Source: Desulfarculaceae bacterium
GTDB taxonomy: Bacteria; Desulfobacterota; Desulfarculia; Desulfarculales; Desulfarculaceae
Direction: 5' to 3'
Assembly: GCA_021737145.1 (NCBI GenBank)
Contig: JAIPEN010000005.1
Location: 124,001 to 188,000 of the forward strand
Length of the DNA: 64,000 nucleotides
Positions within the stretch are counted from its first letter, which is position 1; each line of letters begins with the position of its first letter. Position numbers and translations under genes: made by a program. Below, one piece after another: positions 24,967 to 32,857 of the stretch. The notes beneath the pieces were generated by a model, which saw nothing but the letters and a program-made list of their open reading frames with translations, did not search any database and had not been told where the DNA came from.

Positions 24967-26757
24967 ATGGGTATTCTAGGCTGGACTTATGTATTCGTTG
25001 GCATAACCTTCGCCCTCTACATCTTTGTCGCGTGGAAAAGCCGCGTGTCCGACACCAAGGGCTTCTACGTGGCGGGCATGGGCGTGCCCCCGGTGGCCAA
25101 CGGCATGGCCACCGCGGCGGACTGGATGAGCGCCGCAAGCTTCATCTCCATGGCCGGACTCATCAGCTTCCTGGGTTATCCCGGGGCCTACTACCTGATG
25201 GGCTGGACCGGCGGCTACGTGCTCCTGGCGCTGCTGCTGGCTCCCTACCTTCGTAAGTTCGGAAAGTACACGGTGCCCGACTTCGTGGGCGACCGCTACT
25301 ACTCCACCGCGGCCCGTCTGGTGGCCGCGGCCTGTACCATCTTCGTGTCCTACACCTACGTCTGCGGCCAGATGCGCGGCGTGGGCGTGGTCTTCAGCCG
25401 CTTTTTGGAGGTGGACATCAACACCGGTGTGATCATCGGTATGTGTATCGTGTTCATCTACGCGGCCTTGGGGGGCATGAAAGGAATCACCTGGACCCAG
25501 GTGTGTCAGTACTGCGTGCTGATCACCGCCTACCTGATTCCGGCCATCGCCATTTCCATGAAGGTCACCGGGGTGCCCATTCCCCAGATCGGTTTCGGCA
25601 GCACCATCGGCGCCGGCCCCGACACGGGCAAGTACTTATTGGACACCCTTAACGTCATTGCGAAAGATTTAGGGTTTGTGCAGTACACGGCGACCTTTGC
25701 CACGGTCAACACCAACATGCTCAACGTGCTGTGCATTACCTTCGCCCTCATGGTCGGCACCGCCGGTCTGCCCCACGTCATCATCCGTTTCTACACGGTG
25801 CCCGGCGTGCGTCAGGCCCGGGCCAGCGCCGGCTGGGCCCTGCTGTTCATCGCCATCCTCTACACCACCGCCCCCGCCGTGGCGGCCTTTGCCCGCTACA
25901 ACATGATCAACACCTTGGAGGATAAGCCATACGTTGAGCGGCCCCAATGGTATACCAACTGGCAGAAGCCGGGCCTGGTTGCCTGGGTGGACAAGAATGG
26001 CGACGGCATCATTCAGTACCGTCCGGGACCGGCCTTTGTGGGCCGCCCCAACTTCCAGGTCAAGGACGGCAAGCGGGTGCTGGGTAAGTACGGCCAGCCC
26101 CTGCTGAACAACAAGGTCACCAAGAACGCGAACGAGCTCTACGTGGACCGGGATATCATGGTGTTGGCCAGCCCGGAGATCGGAGGTCTGTCCGCCTGGG
26201 TGGTCGGCCTGGTTGCTGCCGGTGGTCTGGCCGCGGCCTTGTCCACGGCGGCCGGTCTGCTGCTGGCGGTGTCGTCCTCCATCAGCCACGACTTCTACTA
26301 CCGAGTCATCAACCCGCAGGCCACGGAAAAGCAGCGCGTGCTGGTGGCCCGCATCTTCATCGGTCTGGCCATCGTGCTGGCCGGTTACTTCGGGATATAT
26401 CCTCCAGCGTTCGTGGCTCAGGTGGTGGCCTTCGCCTTCGGCTTGGCCGCATCGAGCATCTTCCCGGTCATCTTGCTGGGTATCTTCAGCAAGAAGGCCA
26501 CGCGGGAAGGGGCCATCACCGGCATGATCTGCGGCATCCTGTTCACCGGCATCTACATCATCCAGACCAAGTTCATGGGTGTGGGCAACTGGTTCCTGGG
26601 GATCACCCCCGAGGGCATCGGCACCATCGGCATGATCATCAACCTGGCCGTCACCTTGATCGTCAGCTCCTTCACCAAGGCTCCGCCCCAGGAGATCCAG
26701 GAGCTGGTGGAGAGCGTGCGTATCCCGCGCGGCTCGAGCGAAGCCACGGACCACTAG
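24967..26757 (+). CDS. Sodium/solute symporter, VC_2705 subfamily (acetate-type)
   Basis: 596 residues with about 13 membrane helices. Landmarks are GFYVAGMGVPPVANGMATAADWMSAASF, GYVLLALLLAPYLRKFGKYTVPDFVGDRY and GLAAALSTAAGLLLAVSSSISHD. The subfamily is related to ActP, and members cluster with acs and the CrbSR system; Na+-coupled uptake of acetate or another short-chain carboxylate is likely. A long extracytoplasmic insert (about 320-395) contains DKNGDGIIQY, resembling an EF-hand calcium loop; to my knowledge related family members carry a similar loop. The gene is followed by a strong hairpin terminator. Confidence 0.94.
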   Translation: MGILGWTYVFVGITFALYIFVAWKSRVSDTKGFYVAGMGVPPVANGMATAADWMSAASFISMAGLISFLGYPGAYYLMGWTGGYVLLALLLAPYLRKFGKYTVPDFVGDRYYSTAARLVAAACTIFVSYTYVCGQMRGVGVVFSRFLEVDINTGVIIGMCIVFIYAALGGMKGITWTQVCQYCVLITAYLIPAIAISMKVTGVPIPQIGFGSTIGAGPDTGKYLLDTLNVIAKDLGFVQYTATFATVNTNMLNVLCITFALMVGTAGLPHVIIRFYTVPGVRQARASAGWALLFIAILYTTAPAVAAFARYNMINTLEDKPYVERPQWYTNWQKPGLVAWVDKNGDGIIQYRPGPAFVGRPNFQVKDGKRVLGKYGQPLLNNKVTKNANELYVDRDIMVLASPEIGGLSAWVVGLVAAGGLAAALSTAAGLLLAVSSSISHDFYYRVINPQATEKQRVLVARIFIGLAIVLAGYFGIYPPAFVAQVVAFAFGLAASSIFPVILLGIFSKKATREGAITGMICGILFTGIYIIQTKFMGVGNWFLGITPEGIGTIGMIINLAVTLIVSSFTKAPPQEIQELVESVRIPRGSSEATDH

Positions 26758-26794
26758 GCCAGACCGTCTGGACTTGAAAAACTGAAACCACATC

Positions 26795-26836
26795 CCGGGC
26801 GCGCCGGAGAAATCCGGCGCGCCCGGCTTTGTTCTT
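26795..26836 (+). terminator. Rho-independent-like terminator after the symporter gene
   Basis: CCGGGCGCGCCGG (26795-26807) and CCGGCGCGCCCGG (26814-26826) form a 13-bp perfect stem with a 6-nt loop, followed by CTTTGTTCTT. The stem is very strong; the U-tract is interrupted. Confidence 0.75.
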
Positions 26837-26873
26837 GCCCCGGGGGCCGGGCTGCATCTAAAGTAGGAGCGCC

Positions 26874-27704
26874 ATGCGAAAGCTAATGACCCCAGAGCAG
26901 CAGTTGCAGCGCGAGCTGGTCAAGGGCGGCCTGGCCGCCGCCGCGCCGGGCCTGGCCGTGTTGGTGGTGGCCCTGGCCATGAACCCCATCAGCCTGCTGA
27001 GCAGATTCCACTTGGGCTTTTTCGGCATGCTGGGCCTGGCCGCCCTGCTGTTCGTTATGGCCTATCTGCTGCGCAAGGCCCGCTGGTGGGCCGGCATCCC
27101 GGCCATCGCCTCCTCGGCCGCGGCCATGGTCTTTTTCGCCATGAAGTTCCTGCGGCCCCTGAACGCCTACTTCGAGTACAACCGGGCCGAGGGCATCGGC
27201 GGGGTGCTGGAGCCCTTGATGCTGCTCTCGCCCCAACTGGTGATGGTGCTCATCGCCCTCACCCTGGGCCTGCTGGTGCTAAAGACCATCCGCATGACCC
27301 GCGGCATGGAGCCCCTGCCGGTCAATCGCCTGGCCTGGGGAGTGCTCTTGCTGTGGCTGGTCATCCTGGGCGGCGACGCGGTTTACCAGAACTACGCCTG
27401 GCGCTTCATGGCCGGGCCCGGAGACCTGGTGCTGCGCCTGTGCCTGGGCTCGGCCGAGCAGCAGCGCCTGGTGCGCACCAAGCTGCTGAACCTGGGCGCC
27501 GAGGCGGCCCCGGCCCTGGTCAAGGGTCTGAGCGCCGGGGGACGGGCGGTGGACGAGACCAGCGACTGCACCCGCGAAACCAGCCTGCGCATGCTCATGG
27601 CCCTGCGCCGCGATGGCCTGCCCGCTCTGCGCGCCGCGGCCCAGGCCGGCGACCCACAGGCCCAGGAGGCCCTGAAAAAAATCACCTCCCGGGGCGGAAG
27701 CTGA
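26874..27704 (+). CDS. Unrecognised membrane protein with C-terminal helical-repeat-like tail
   Basis: 276 residues, no family recognised. About five hydrophobic segments fill residues 20-170 (GLAVLVVALAM, FGMLGLAALLFVMAYLL, GIPAIASSAAAMVFF, VMVLIALTLGLLVL, GVLLLWLVILGG). The soluble tail (about 180-276) has EAAPALVKGLSAGG and GLPALRAAAQAGDPQAQEALKK, which resemble HEAT or Sel1-like helical repeats. ATG at 26874 has AGGAG 4 nt upstream. It is the last plus-strand gene of the acetate island, after a terminator, so it probably has its own promoter or depends on read-through. Confidence 0.8.
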   Translation: MRKLMTPEQQLQRELVKGGLAAAAPGLAVLVVALAMNPISLLSRFHLGFFGMLGLAALLFVMAYLLRKARWWAGIPAIASSAAAMVFFAMKFLRPLNAYFEYNRAEGIGGVLEPLMLLSPQLVMVLIALTLGLLVLKTIRMTRGMEPLPVNRLAWGVLLLWLVILGGDAVYQNYAWRFMAGPGDLVLRLCLGSAEQQRLVRTKLLNLGAEAAPALVKGLSAGGRAVDETSDCTRETSLRMLMALRRDGLPALRAAAQAGDPQAQEALKKITSRGGS

Positions 27705-27808
27705 CCAAGGTTTGCCTGCTCCGCTTCACTTGATTTAACGGAAAAATTTATTGGCCGAATGAGGCCGCAACTTGGTGCGCTTTGTGTTGCACGAGCTTCA
27801 GCGCCAGC

Positions 27809-27926
27809 GGCACAGCCAGCCGCCGGCAGACAAGGCGTCTGGCGAGTGAGGGCCGAAGGCGTAGTAAAAGCTACGTCAAGGTCCGAGCGATGCCAGCAAC
27901 GCCGTATGCCGGCGGCTGGCGAAGCC
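27809..27926 (+). repeat. 118-bp palindromic intergenic repeat, copy B
   Basis: The best-paired copy: outer arms CCAGCCGCCGGCA and TGCCGGCGGCTGG are perfectly complementary, and the apical stem is GCGTAG-taaaag-CTACGT. It differs from copy C at about 13 positions by eye, concentrated in the apical loop. It fills the gap between two convergent genes and ends 7 bp before the stop of the DUF294 gene. Confidence 0.88.
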
Positions 27927-27932
27927 GCACAA

Positions 27933-29861
27933 TTAGCCCTGGTCCAGGCTGAACTGATCCTTCAAGGCCGACTTGATCTCGTTGGTTACCGCGAAGGCGT
28001 CCTTGAGGGTGTGGCGCTCCAGATCCGACAACTCGGCGGGGTCCAGGTAATTGTCCGGCTCCAGCCCCTGCTCGTCCATGCGTTGCTGGTGCATGAGCCG
28101 AAGCTGCATCTGGAACTCATAGGCCTGCACCGCCTCGGTGGTCAGCTCCGAGGAGATGAAGCCGCCGTCGCCCAGCAGGCGCAGGCGCTCCAGGGTGTTG
28201 GTCTCCTTGATGCCGTGTTTGAGCGACAGCACCCGGGCGAAGTCCACGAAGGGCACCAGACCCTTGGTCTTCAGGTCCACCTTGTTCTTGTGCTTGCCTT
28301 TTTTCTCGGTGACGAAATTGCGGAACATGGTCAGGGGCGTGGGCGTGGTCAGGGTGTCCTTGGCCAGCATGCGCAGGAACACGTCCTGGCCGCTGACCTT
28401 CTTGGTCAGGTGGTCGCGCAGGTGCTCGCCCAGGCTCAGCTCTCCGAAACCGGGACGGAAGTCGAAGAAGATGGTGGCGTAGAGCACTTCCTGGGGCTTG
28501 GGGGCGGTGATCCAGCGGTCGAAGTAATTGCGCCATCCCTTGTAGGGCTGCCGCCACTTGGGGTTGGAGGCCATGACCTCGCCCGGGCAGCGGGGGAAGC
28601 CGCAGGCCACCAGATGCTCGATGGCCTGGGGCCCGAACTGGGCGAAGTACTCCTCGGCGAACTTGGCCAGGGCCGGGTCCTGGGGATCGGCGTAAAGAAG
28701 GCCGTTGTCCTGGTCGGTGCGGAAGGTCTGCTCGCGGCGGCCTTCCGAGCCCATCAAGAGCCAGCAGTAGGGCACCGGCGGAGGTCCCATCTCGGCCTGC
28801 AAGAGGCTCAGCACCTTTTCCAGGATGTAGTCGTTGAGCAGGGTGATCATGCGGGTGATGTTGCCCGGCCGCGCGCCCTCGTAGATGAGCGAGCGCACCA
28901 CCAGGGGGGTGCGGCGCGAGATGTCGTAGATTTCGTCGTAGCTCTCGGTGGCCAGGATCTCCCGCAGCAGGTAGAAGGGGCTGGCCCCCTGGGCCACCAT
29001 CAAATCGTGGCCTCCCACGATGCCCACGATCTCCCCTCGCCGCTCTATGGCCAGGTGGTGCACCTTGCGCTTGAGCATCTCCAGCAGGGCGTCGAAGCAC
29101 ACCGTGTTGAAGCTGATGGTCTGCACCGGGCGGCTCATGATCTGGCGCACCGGGGCGCGGTGGTCTATGCCCTCGGCCACCACCTTGCGCAGGTCGCGGT
29201 CGGTGACCACCCCGGAGATCTCGCCGTCCGGGTCGGCCACCAGCAGGGCCCCCACCCTGCCCGCGGTGAGCTGGCCGGCCGCCCGCTGGATGGGCTCGCT
29301 GGCCAGGATGACCTCGGGCCTCCGGCGCACCACGTCGCCCACCTGGGCGCTGAACAGATACAGCGAGCCCTCGGTGCTCACCGCGGTGCGCGGCTGCCTG
29401 AGCTCGGTGAGGGCCTTGCCCACATAGTGCTCGGAAAGGAACTTCAGATAGTACTGGGCAAAGCGGGCGCTCTTGGCGGTGAGGTTGAGAAACTCCTCGC
29501 GGGGGATGAGCAGGCAGGCGGTGTCCTCGATGGCCTCGGCATTCAAGTTGGACAGGCTCTCGCGGAAAATGCCCAGAGCGCCCAGGGTCTCGCCCGGGCC
29601 CCGGTATTCCTGCAAGTTTTCCGACCCGTCCTTGCCGGGCAAAAAAAGGCGCACGTGTCCCTCGTGGATGATCAACAAGTGGGTCACCTGGCTCTGGCCG
29701 GCCTGGAGGATCAGCTCCCCGGCGCTGTAGTGGCGCAGGGTTATCACGTCCAGCAGGCTTTGCAGGCCGGAACGGCCCAGCTCCTGAAATGGGGGGACTT
29801 TCAGCAGAAAGGTGATCAGGGTCTCGCGGGGTACGCTGGTCGCACTCTCGCTCTGGGGCAT
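27933..29861 (-). CDS. cNMP-binding/CBS/DUF294 nucleotidyltransferase-like signalling protein
   Basis: 642 residues. Order: cyclic-nucleotide-binding (CAP_ED) domain about 15-130 (GELILQAGQSQVTHLLIIHEGHVRLFLPG); two CBS motifs about 165-290; DUF294 nucleotidyltransferase-like domain with GSEGRREQTFRTDQDNGLLY near 367, which keeps the G-S and D-x-D residues of GlnD-type transferases; then DUF294_C. The role is unproven; members cluster with acs and SSS acetate symporters, suggesting nucleotide-responsive control of carboxylate uptake or activation. It is downstream of acs on the same strand. A paralogue lies at 32858-34792. Confidence 0.93.
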   Translation of the reverse strand: MPQSESATSVPRETLITFLLKVPPFQELGRSGLQSLLDVITLRHYSAGELILQAGQSQVTHLLIIHEGHVRLFLPGKDGSENLQEYRGPGETLGALGIFRESLSNLNAEAIEDTACLLIPREEFLNLTAKSARFAQYYLKFLSEHYVGKALTELRQPRTAVSTEGSLYLFSAQVGDVVRRRPEVILASEPIQRAAGQLTAGRVGALLVADPDGEISGVVTDRDLRKVVAEGIDHRAPVRQIMSRPVQTISFNTVCFDALLEMLKRKVHHLAIERRGEIVGIVGGHDLMVAQGASPFYLLREILATESYDEIYDISRRTPLVVRSLIYEGARPGNITRMITLLNDYILEKVLSLLQAEMGPPPVPYCWLLMGSEGRREQTFRTDQDNGLLYADPQDPALAKFAEEYFAQFGPQAIEHLVACGFPRCPGEVMASNPKWRQPYKGWRNYFDRWITAPKPQEVLYATIFFDFRPGFGELSLGEHLRDHLTKKVSGQDVFLRMLAKDTLTTPTPLTMFRNFVTEKKGKHKNKVDLKTKGLVPFVDFARVLSLKHGIKETNTLERLRLLGDGGFISSELTTEAVQAYEFQMQLRLMHQQRMDEQGLEPDNYLDPAELSDLERHTLKDAFAVTNEIKSALKDQFSLDQG

Positions 29862-29972
29862 GCCTCCTCCGGGCCTGGCGGGTGGGTCTGGCGGCTGGGG
29901 CGCCGCCTCTCACATCCAGTGTAGCATGAGGCCCCGGGGGGCGGGCCGGGTTGTTTCACGATGCCTGGTCAG

Positions 29973-30002
29973 CCCCCGGCGCGGCACGGGCCGCGCCGGG
30001 GG
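29973..30002 (-). terminator. Strong hairpin downstream of acs
   Basis: CCCCCGGCGCGGC and GCCGCGCCGGGGG form a 13-bp perfect stem with loop ACGG just past the acs stop. There is no U-tract on either strand, so it may act as a Rho-assisted terminator or as a 3' stabiliser rather than a classical intrinsic terminator. Confidence 0.45.
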
Positions 30003-30013
30003 GTTGGGTTCGT

Positions 30014-32002
30014 TTACTTGCCCTTCATCTCCACCAGGGTGCCCACCACGCTGGGGTCGGCCAGGGTGCTGGTGTCGCCGAAGTCGCTCTCGCCGGCGGC
30101 CATCTTGCGCAGAATGCGCCGCATGATCTTGCCCGAGCGGGTCTTGGGCAGGGCCGGGGCCCAGTGGATCACGTCGGGCGAGGCGATGGGGCCGATCTCC
30201 TTGCGCACGTGCAGCACCAGGTCCTTCTTGAGCTGCTCGGAGTACTCCTCGCCCACCTTCAGGGTCACGTAGGCGTAGATGCCCTGGCCCTTGATCTCGT
30301 GGGGGAAGCCCACCACCGCGGCCTCGGCCACGGTGGGATGGCTCACCAGGGCGCTCTCCACCTCGGCGGTGCCCATGCGGTGACCGGAGACGTTGATCAC
30401 GTCGTCCACCCGGCCGGTGATCCAGTAGTAGCCGTCCTCGTCGCGCTTGGCGCCGTCGCCGGTGAAGTAGAAGCCGTCGAAGTCGCTGAAGTACACCGTT
30501 TCGAAGCGCTCATGGGAGCCGTAGGTGGTGCGCAGCTGACCGGGCCAGGGGGCCTTTATGGCCAAGCGGCCGGACACCCCGTTGCCCTCCACCTCGTTGC
30601 CCTCGTCGTCCAGCAGGCAGGGCTGCACCCCGAAGAAAGGCAGGGTGGCCGAGCCGGGTTTGGTGGGGATGGCGCCGGGAAGCGGGGTGATGAGGATGCC
30701 GCCGGTCTCGGTCTGCCACCAAGTGTCCACGATGGGGCAGTGGCTGTCGCCCACCAGCTCGTTGTACCAGCGCCAGGCCTCCGGGTTGATGGGCTCGCCC
30801 ACCGTGCCCAGCAGGTTCAGGGTCTCGCGGCTGTACTTGGTTACGAAGTCGTCGCCCATGCGCATCACCGCGCGGATGGCCGTGGGGGCGGTGTAGAAGA
30901 TGTCCACCTTCCACTTGTCCACCACGTCCCAGAAGCGCCCGGAGTCGGGATAGGTGGGCACGCCCTCGAACATCAGGCTCTGGGCCCCGTTGAGCAGGGG
31001 GCCGTAGAGGATGTAGCTGTGCCCGGTCACCCAGCCGATGTCCGCGGTGCACCAATACACGTCGCCGTCATGGTAGTCGAAGACATACTTGTGGGTGATG
31101 GACACGTAGACCATGTAGCCGGCGGTGGTGTGCAGCACCCCCTTGGGCTTGCCGGTGGAGCCGCTGGTGTAGAGGATGAACAGCGGGTCCTCGGCGTCCA
31201 TCCACTCCACCTCGCAGGCGCCGTCGGCATCGGCCATGAGGTCGTGATAGTACTGGTCGCGGCCGCCGGTCATGGGGCATTCGATGCCCTTGCCCGGGCC
31301 CACGCGCTCCACCACCACCGCGGCCGGCACCTTGGTGCCTTCCTTTTCGGCCCCCAGCATGGCCTCGTCGGCGATCTGCTTGAGGGTCACCGCCTTGCCG
31401 CCGCGATAGGTGCCGTCGCTGGTGATGACCAGGGAGCACTCGGAGTCCACGATGCGGTCCTTGAGGGCCTCGGCCGAGAAGCCGCCGAAGACCACGCTGT
31501 GGATGGCGCCGATGCGGGCGCAGGCCAGCATGGAGATGGCCAGCTCGGGGATCATGGGCAGGTAGATGGTCACCCGGTCGCCCTTTTTGACGCCGAATCC
31601 CTTGAGCACGTTGGCGAACTTGCACACCTCTTCATGGAGCTGACGGTAGGTGATGATGCGGTCCTCGCCGGGCTCGTTACCCTCCCAGAGCAGGGCCGGC
31701 TGGTCGCCACGGGTATCCAGGTGGCGGTCCAGGCAGTTGTAGGTCATGTTGGTCTTGGCGCCCTCGAACCACTTGATGCTGATGGGCCCCTTGGAGATGT
31801 GATAGTTGTACTCCAGGACCTTGTCCCACTTCTTTTCCCAATAAAAGTCCTCGGCCGCCTCGGCCCAAAAGCCGTCGGGATCGGTTACGGAGCGCTGGTA
31901 CATCTGCTGATACTGCTCGAAGCTGTTGATGTGCGCCTTGTCCACGAAGGACTGGGGCGGGTAGTAGAGTCCGTTCTTCTCCATCACTTTATCGTCAGCC
32001 AT
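30014..32002 (-). CDS. acs: Acetyl-CoA synthetase (AMP-forming)
   Basis: 662 residues, full length. P-loop [21 protein letters not shown], and the C-terminal [16 protein letters not shown] with the catalytic and acetylatable K625 are all intact. It converts acetate, ATP and CoA to acetyl-CoA via acetyl-AMP. In other bacteria acetylation of this Lys by PatZ-type GNATs shuts the enzyme off; the GNAT fusion at 18143 is a candidate for that here. The ATG has AAAGGA 6-7 nt upstream. The gene lies 119 nt after the exonuclease gene on the same strand and probably has its own CrbR-responsive promoter (inference). Confidence 0.97.
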   Translation of the reverse strand: MADDKVMEKNGLYYPPQSFVDKAHINSFEQYQQMYQRSVTDPDGFWAEAAEDFYWEKKWDKVLEYNYHISKGPISIKWFEGAKTNMTYNCLDRHLDTRGDQPALLWEGNEPGEDRIITYRQLHEEVCKFANVLKGFGVKKGDRVTIYLPMIPELAISMLACARIGAIHSVVFGGFSAEALKDRIVDSECSLVITSDGTYRGGKAVTLKQIADEAMLGAEKEGTKVPAAVVVERVGPGKGIECPMTGGRDQYYHDLMADADGACEVEWMDAEDPLFILYTSGSTGKPKGVLHTTAGYMVYVSITHKYVFDYHDGDVYWCTADIGWVTGHSYILYGPLLNGAQSLMFEGVPTYPDSGRFWDVVDKWKVDIFYTAPTAIRAVMRMGDDFVTKYSRETLNLLGTVGEPINPEAWRWYNELVGDSHCPIVDTWWQTETGGILITPLPGAIPTKPGSATLPFFGVQPCLLDDEGNEVEGNGVSGRLAIKAPWPGQLRTTYGSHERFETVYFSDFDGFYFTGDGAKRDEDGYYWITGRVDDVINVSGHRMGTAEVESALVSHPTVAEAAVVGFPHEIKGQGIYAYVTLKVGEEYSEQLKKDLVLHVRKEIGPIASPDVIHWAPALPKTRSGKIMRRILRKMAAGESDFGDTSTLADPSVVGTLVEMKGK

Positions 32003-32121
32003 TACGCGTCCTTTCTCCCGGCTATCGGGTGCCCGTAACTCTTGTCCTTGCGGCGGCGGACGCCGCGCGGGCGCCTCTGCGTGCCTTACAAGGTATCATA
32101 GACTTCTCGCCGTCTTTAAAC

Positions 32122-32841
32122 TCACAATACTCCAGCCACTGAAATCAGGTCGGCCAGGGTTTTCCAGCCTCCGGCGGCCATGTCCGGCAGCAGGCGTTGC
32201 AAAATCATGGCCGTGGCCAGGGCGTCGCCCAGGGCGGTGTGCCGCTCGGGCACCTCCAGGCCGTAGCGGGCGGCCAAAACATCCAGGCTGCAACGCTTGG
32301 CCCCTTTTTTCTGGCCATAGGGGTCGGGCTCTATGTGGATGGCCCGGCACATGAGCACCGTGTCCACCACCAAATTCTGCATGCGCATGCCGTACTGGGC
32401 CCGCATCACCCGGTTCAAAAAGAACAGGTCGAAACGGGCGTGATGGGCCACCACGATGTCCCCGCCCAGATAGAGCAAAAACTCGCGGAACACCTCCCAG
32501 GCCGGCCGGGCGTTGCGGATGTTGTCCGGGGTTATGCCGTGCACCTTGATGGATTCCACCGGTATGCCCCGGCCCGGGTTGGCCAGCTCGGAGAACACCT
32601 CGCCCAGGCGTATGCGGCCGCCCACCACCCGGAAGGCCCCCACGCTCACCACCCGGTCCTTGGTGTGGTCCAGGCCGGTGGTCTCCAGATCCACCACCAC
32701 GTAGCGCTGGTCCATGGCCGGCGCCTTGCCGTCCTTGCCCTCCAGAGCCATCAGGTTGCCCCGCGCCTCGGGGGCCAGCTTGCGCCGGGCCAGCCGGAGG
32801 CGGATGGCTTGGTTTACCAGCCGGGCTTGCCACAGATTCAA
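32122..32841 (-). CDS. DnaQ-like DEDDh 3'-5' exonuclease
   Basis: 239 residues. Exo I VVVDLETTGLD, Exo II VAHHARFDLFFL and Exo III HTALGDALATAMIL carry the DEDDh acidic residues and His, as in the DNA polymerase III epsilon-type exonucleases. A basic N-terminal extension (about 1-45, RLRLARRKLAPEARGN) precedes the fold. The start is uncertain: TTG at 32841 abuts GGGAG, and an internal ATG at residue 31 would still leave a complete domain. It begins 16 nt after the stop of a DUF294 protein; this pairing with DUF294 proteins is common near SSS/acs genes, though the functional reason is unclear. Confidence 0.9.
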   Translation of the reverse strand: MNLWQARLVNQAIRLRLARRKLAPEARGNLMALEGKDGKAPAMDQRYVVVDLETTGLDHTKDRVVSVGAFRVVGGRIRLGEVFSELANPGRGIPVESIKVHGITPDNIRNARPAWEVFREFLLYLGGDIVVAHHARFDLFFLNRVMRAQYGMRMQNLVVDTVLMCRAIHIEPDPYGQKKGAKRCSLDVLAARYGLEVPERHTALGDALATAMILQRLLPDMAAGGWKTLADLISVAGVL

Positions 32842-32857
32842 CTCCCTAGCCTCATGC

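Noticed and set aside
29951..32038. A 695-codon open frame on the plus strand opposite acs
   Set aside because: Low-complexity His/Ala/Gly/Val translation; acs is unmistakable on the other strand.
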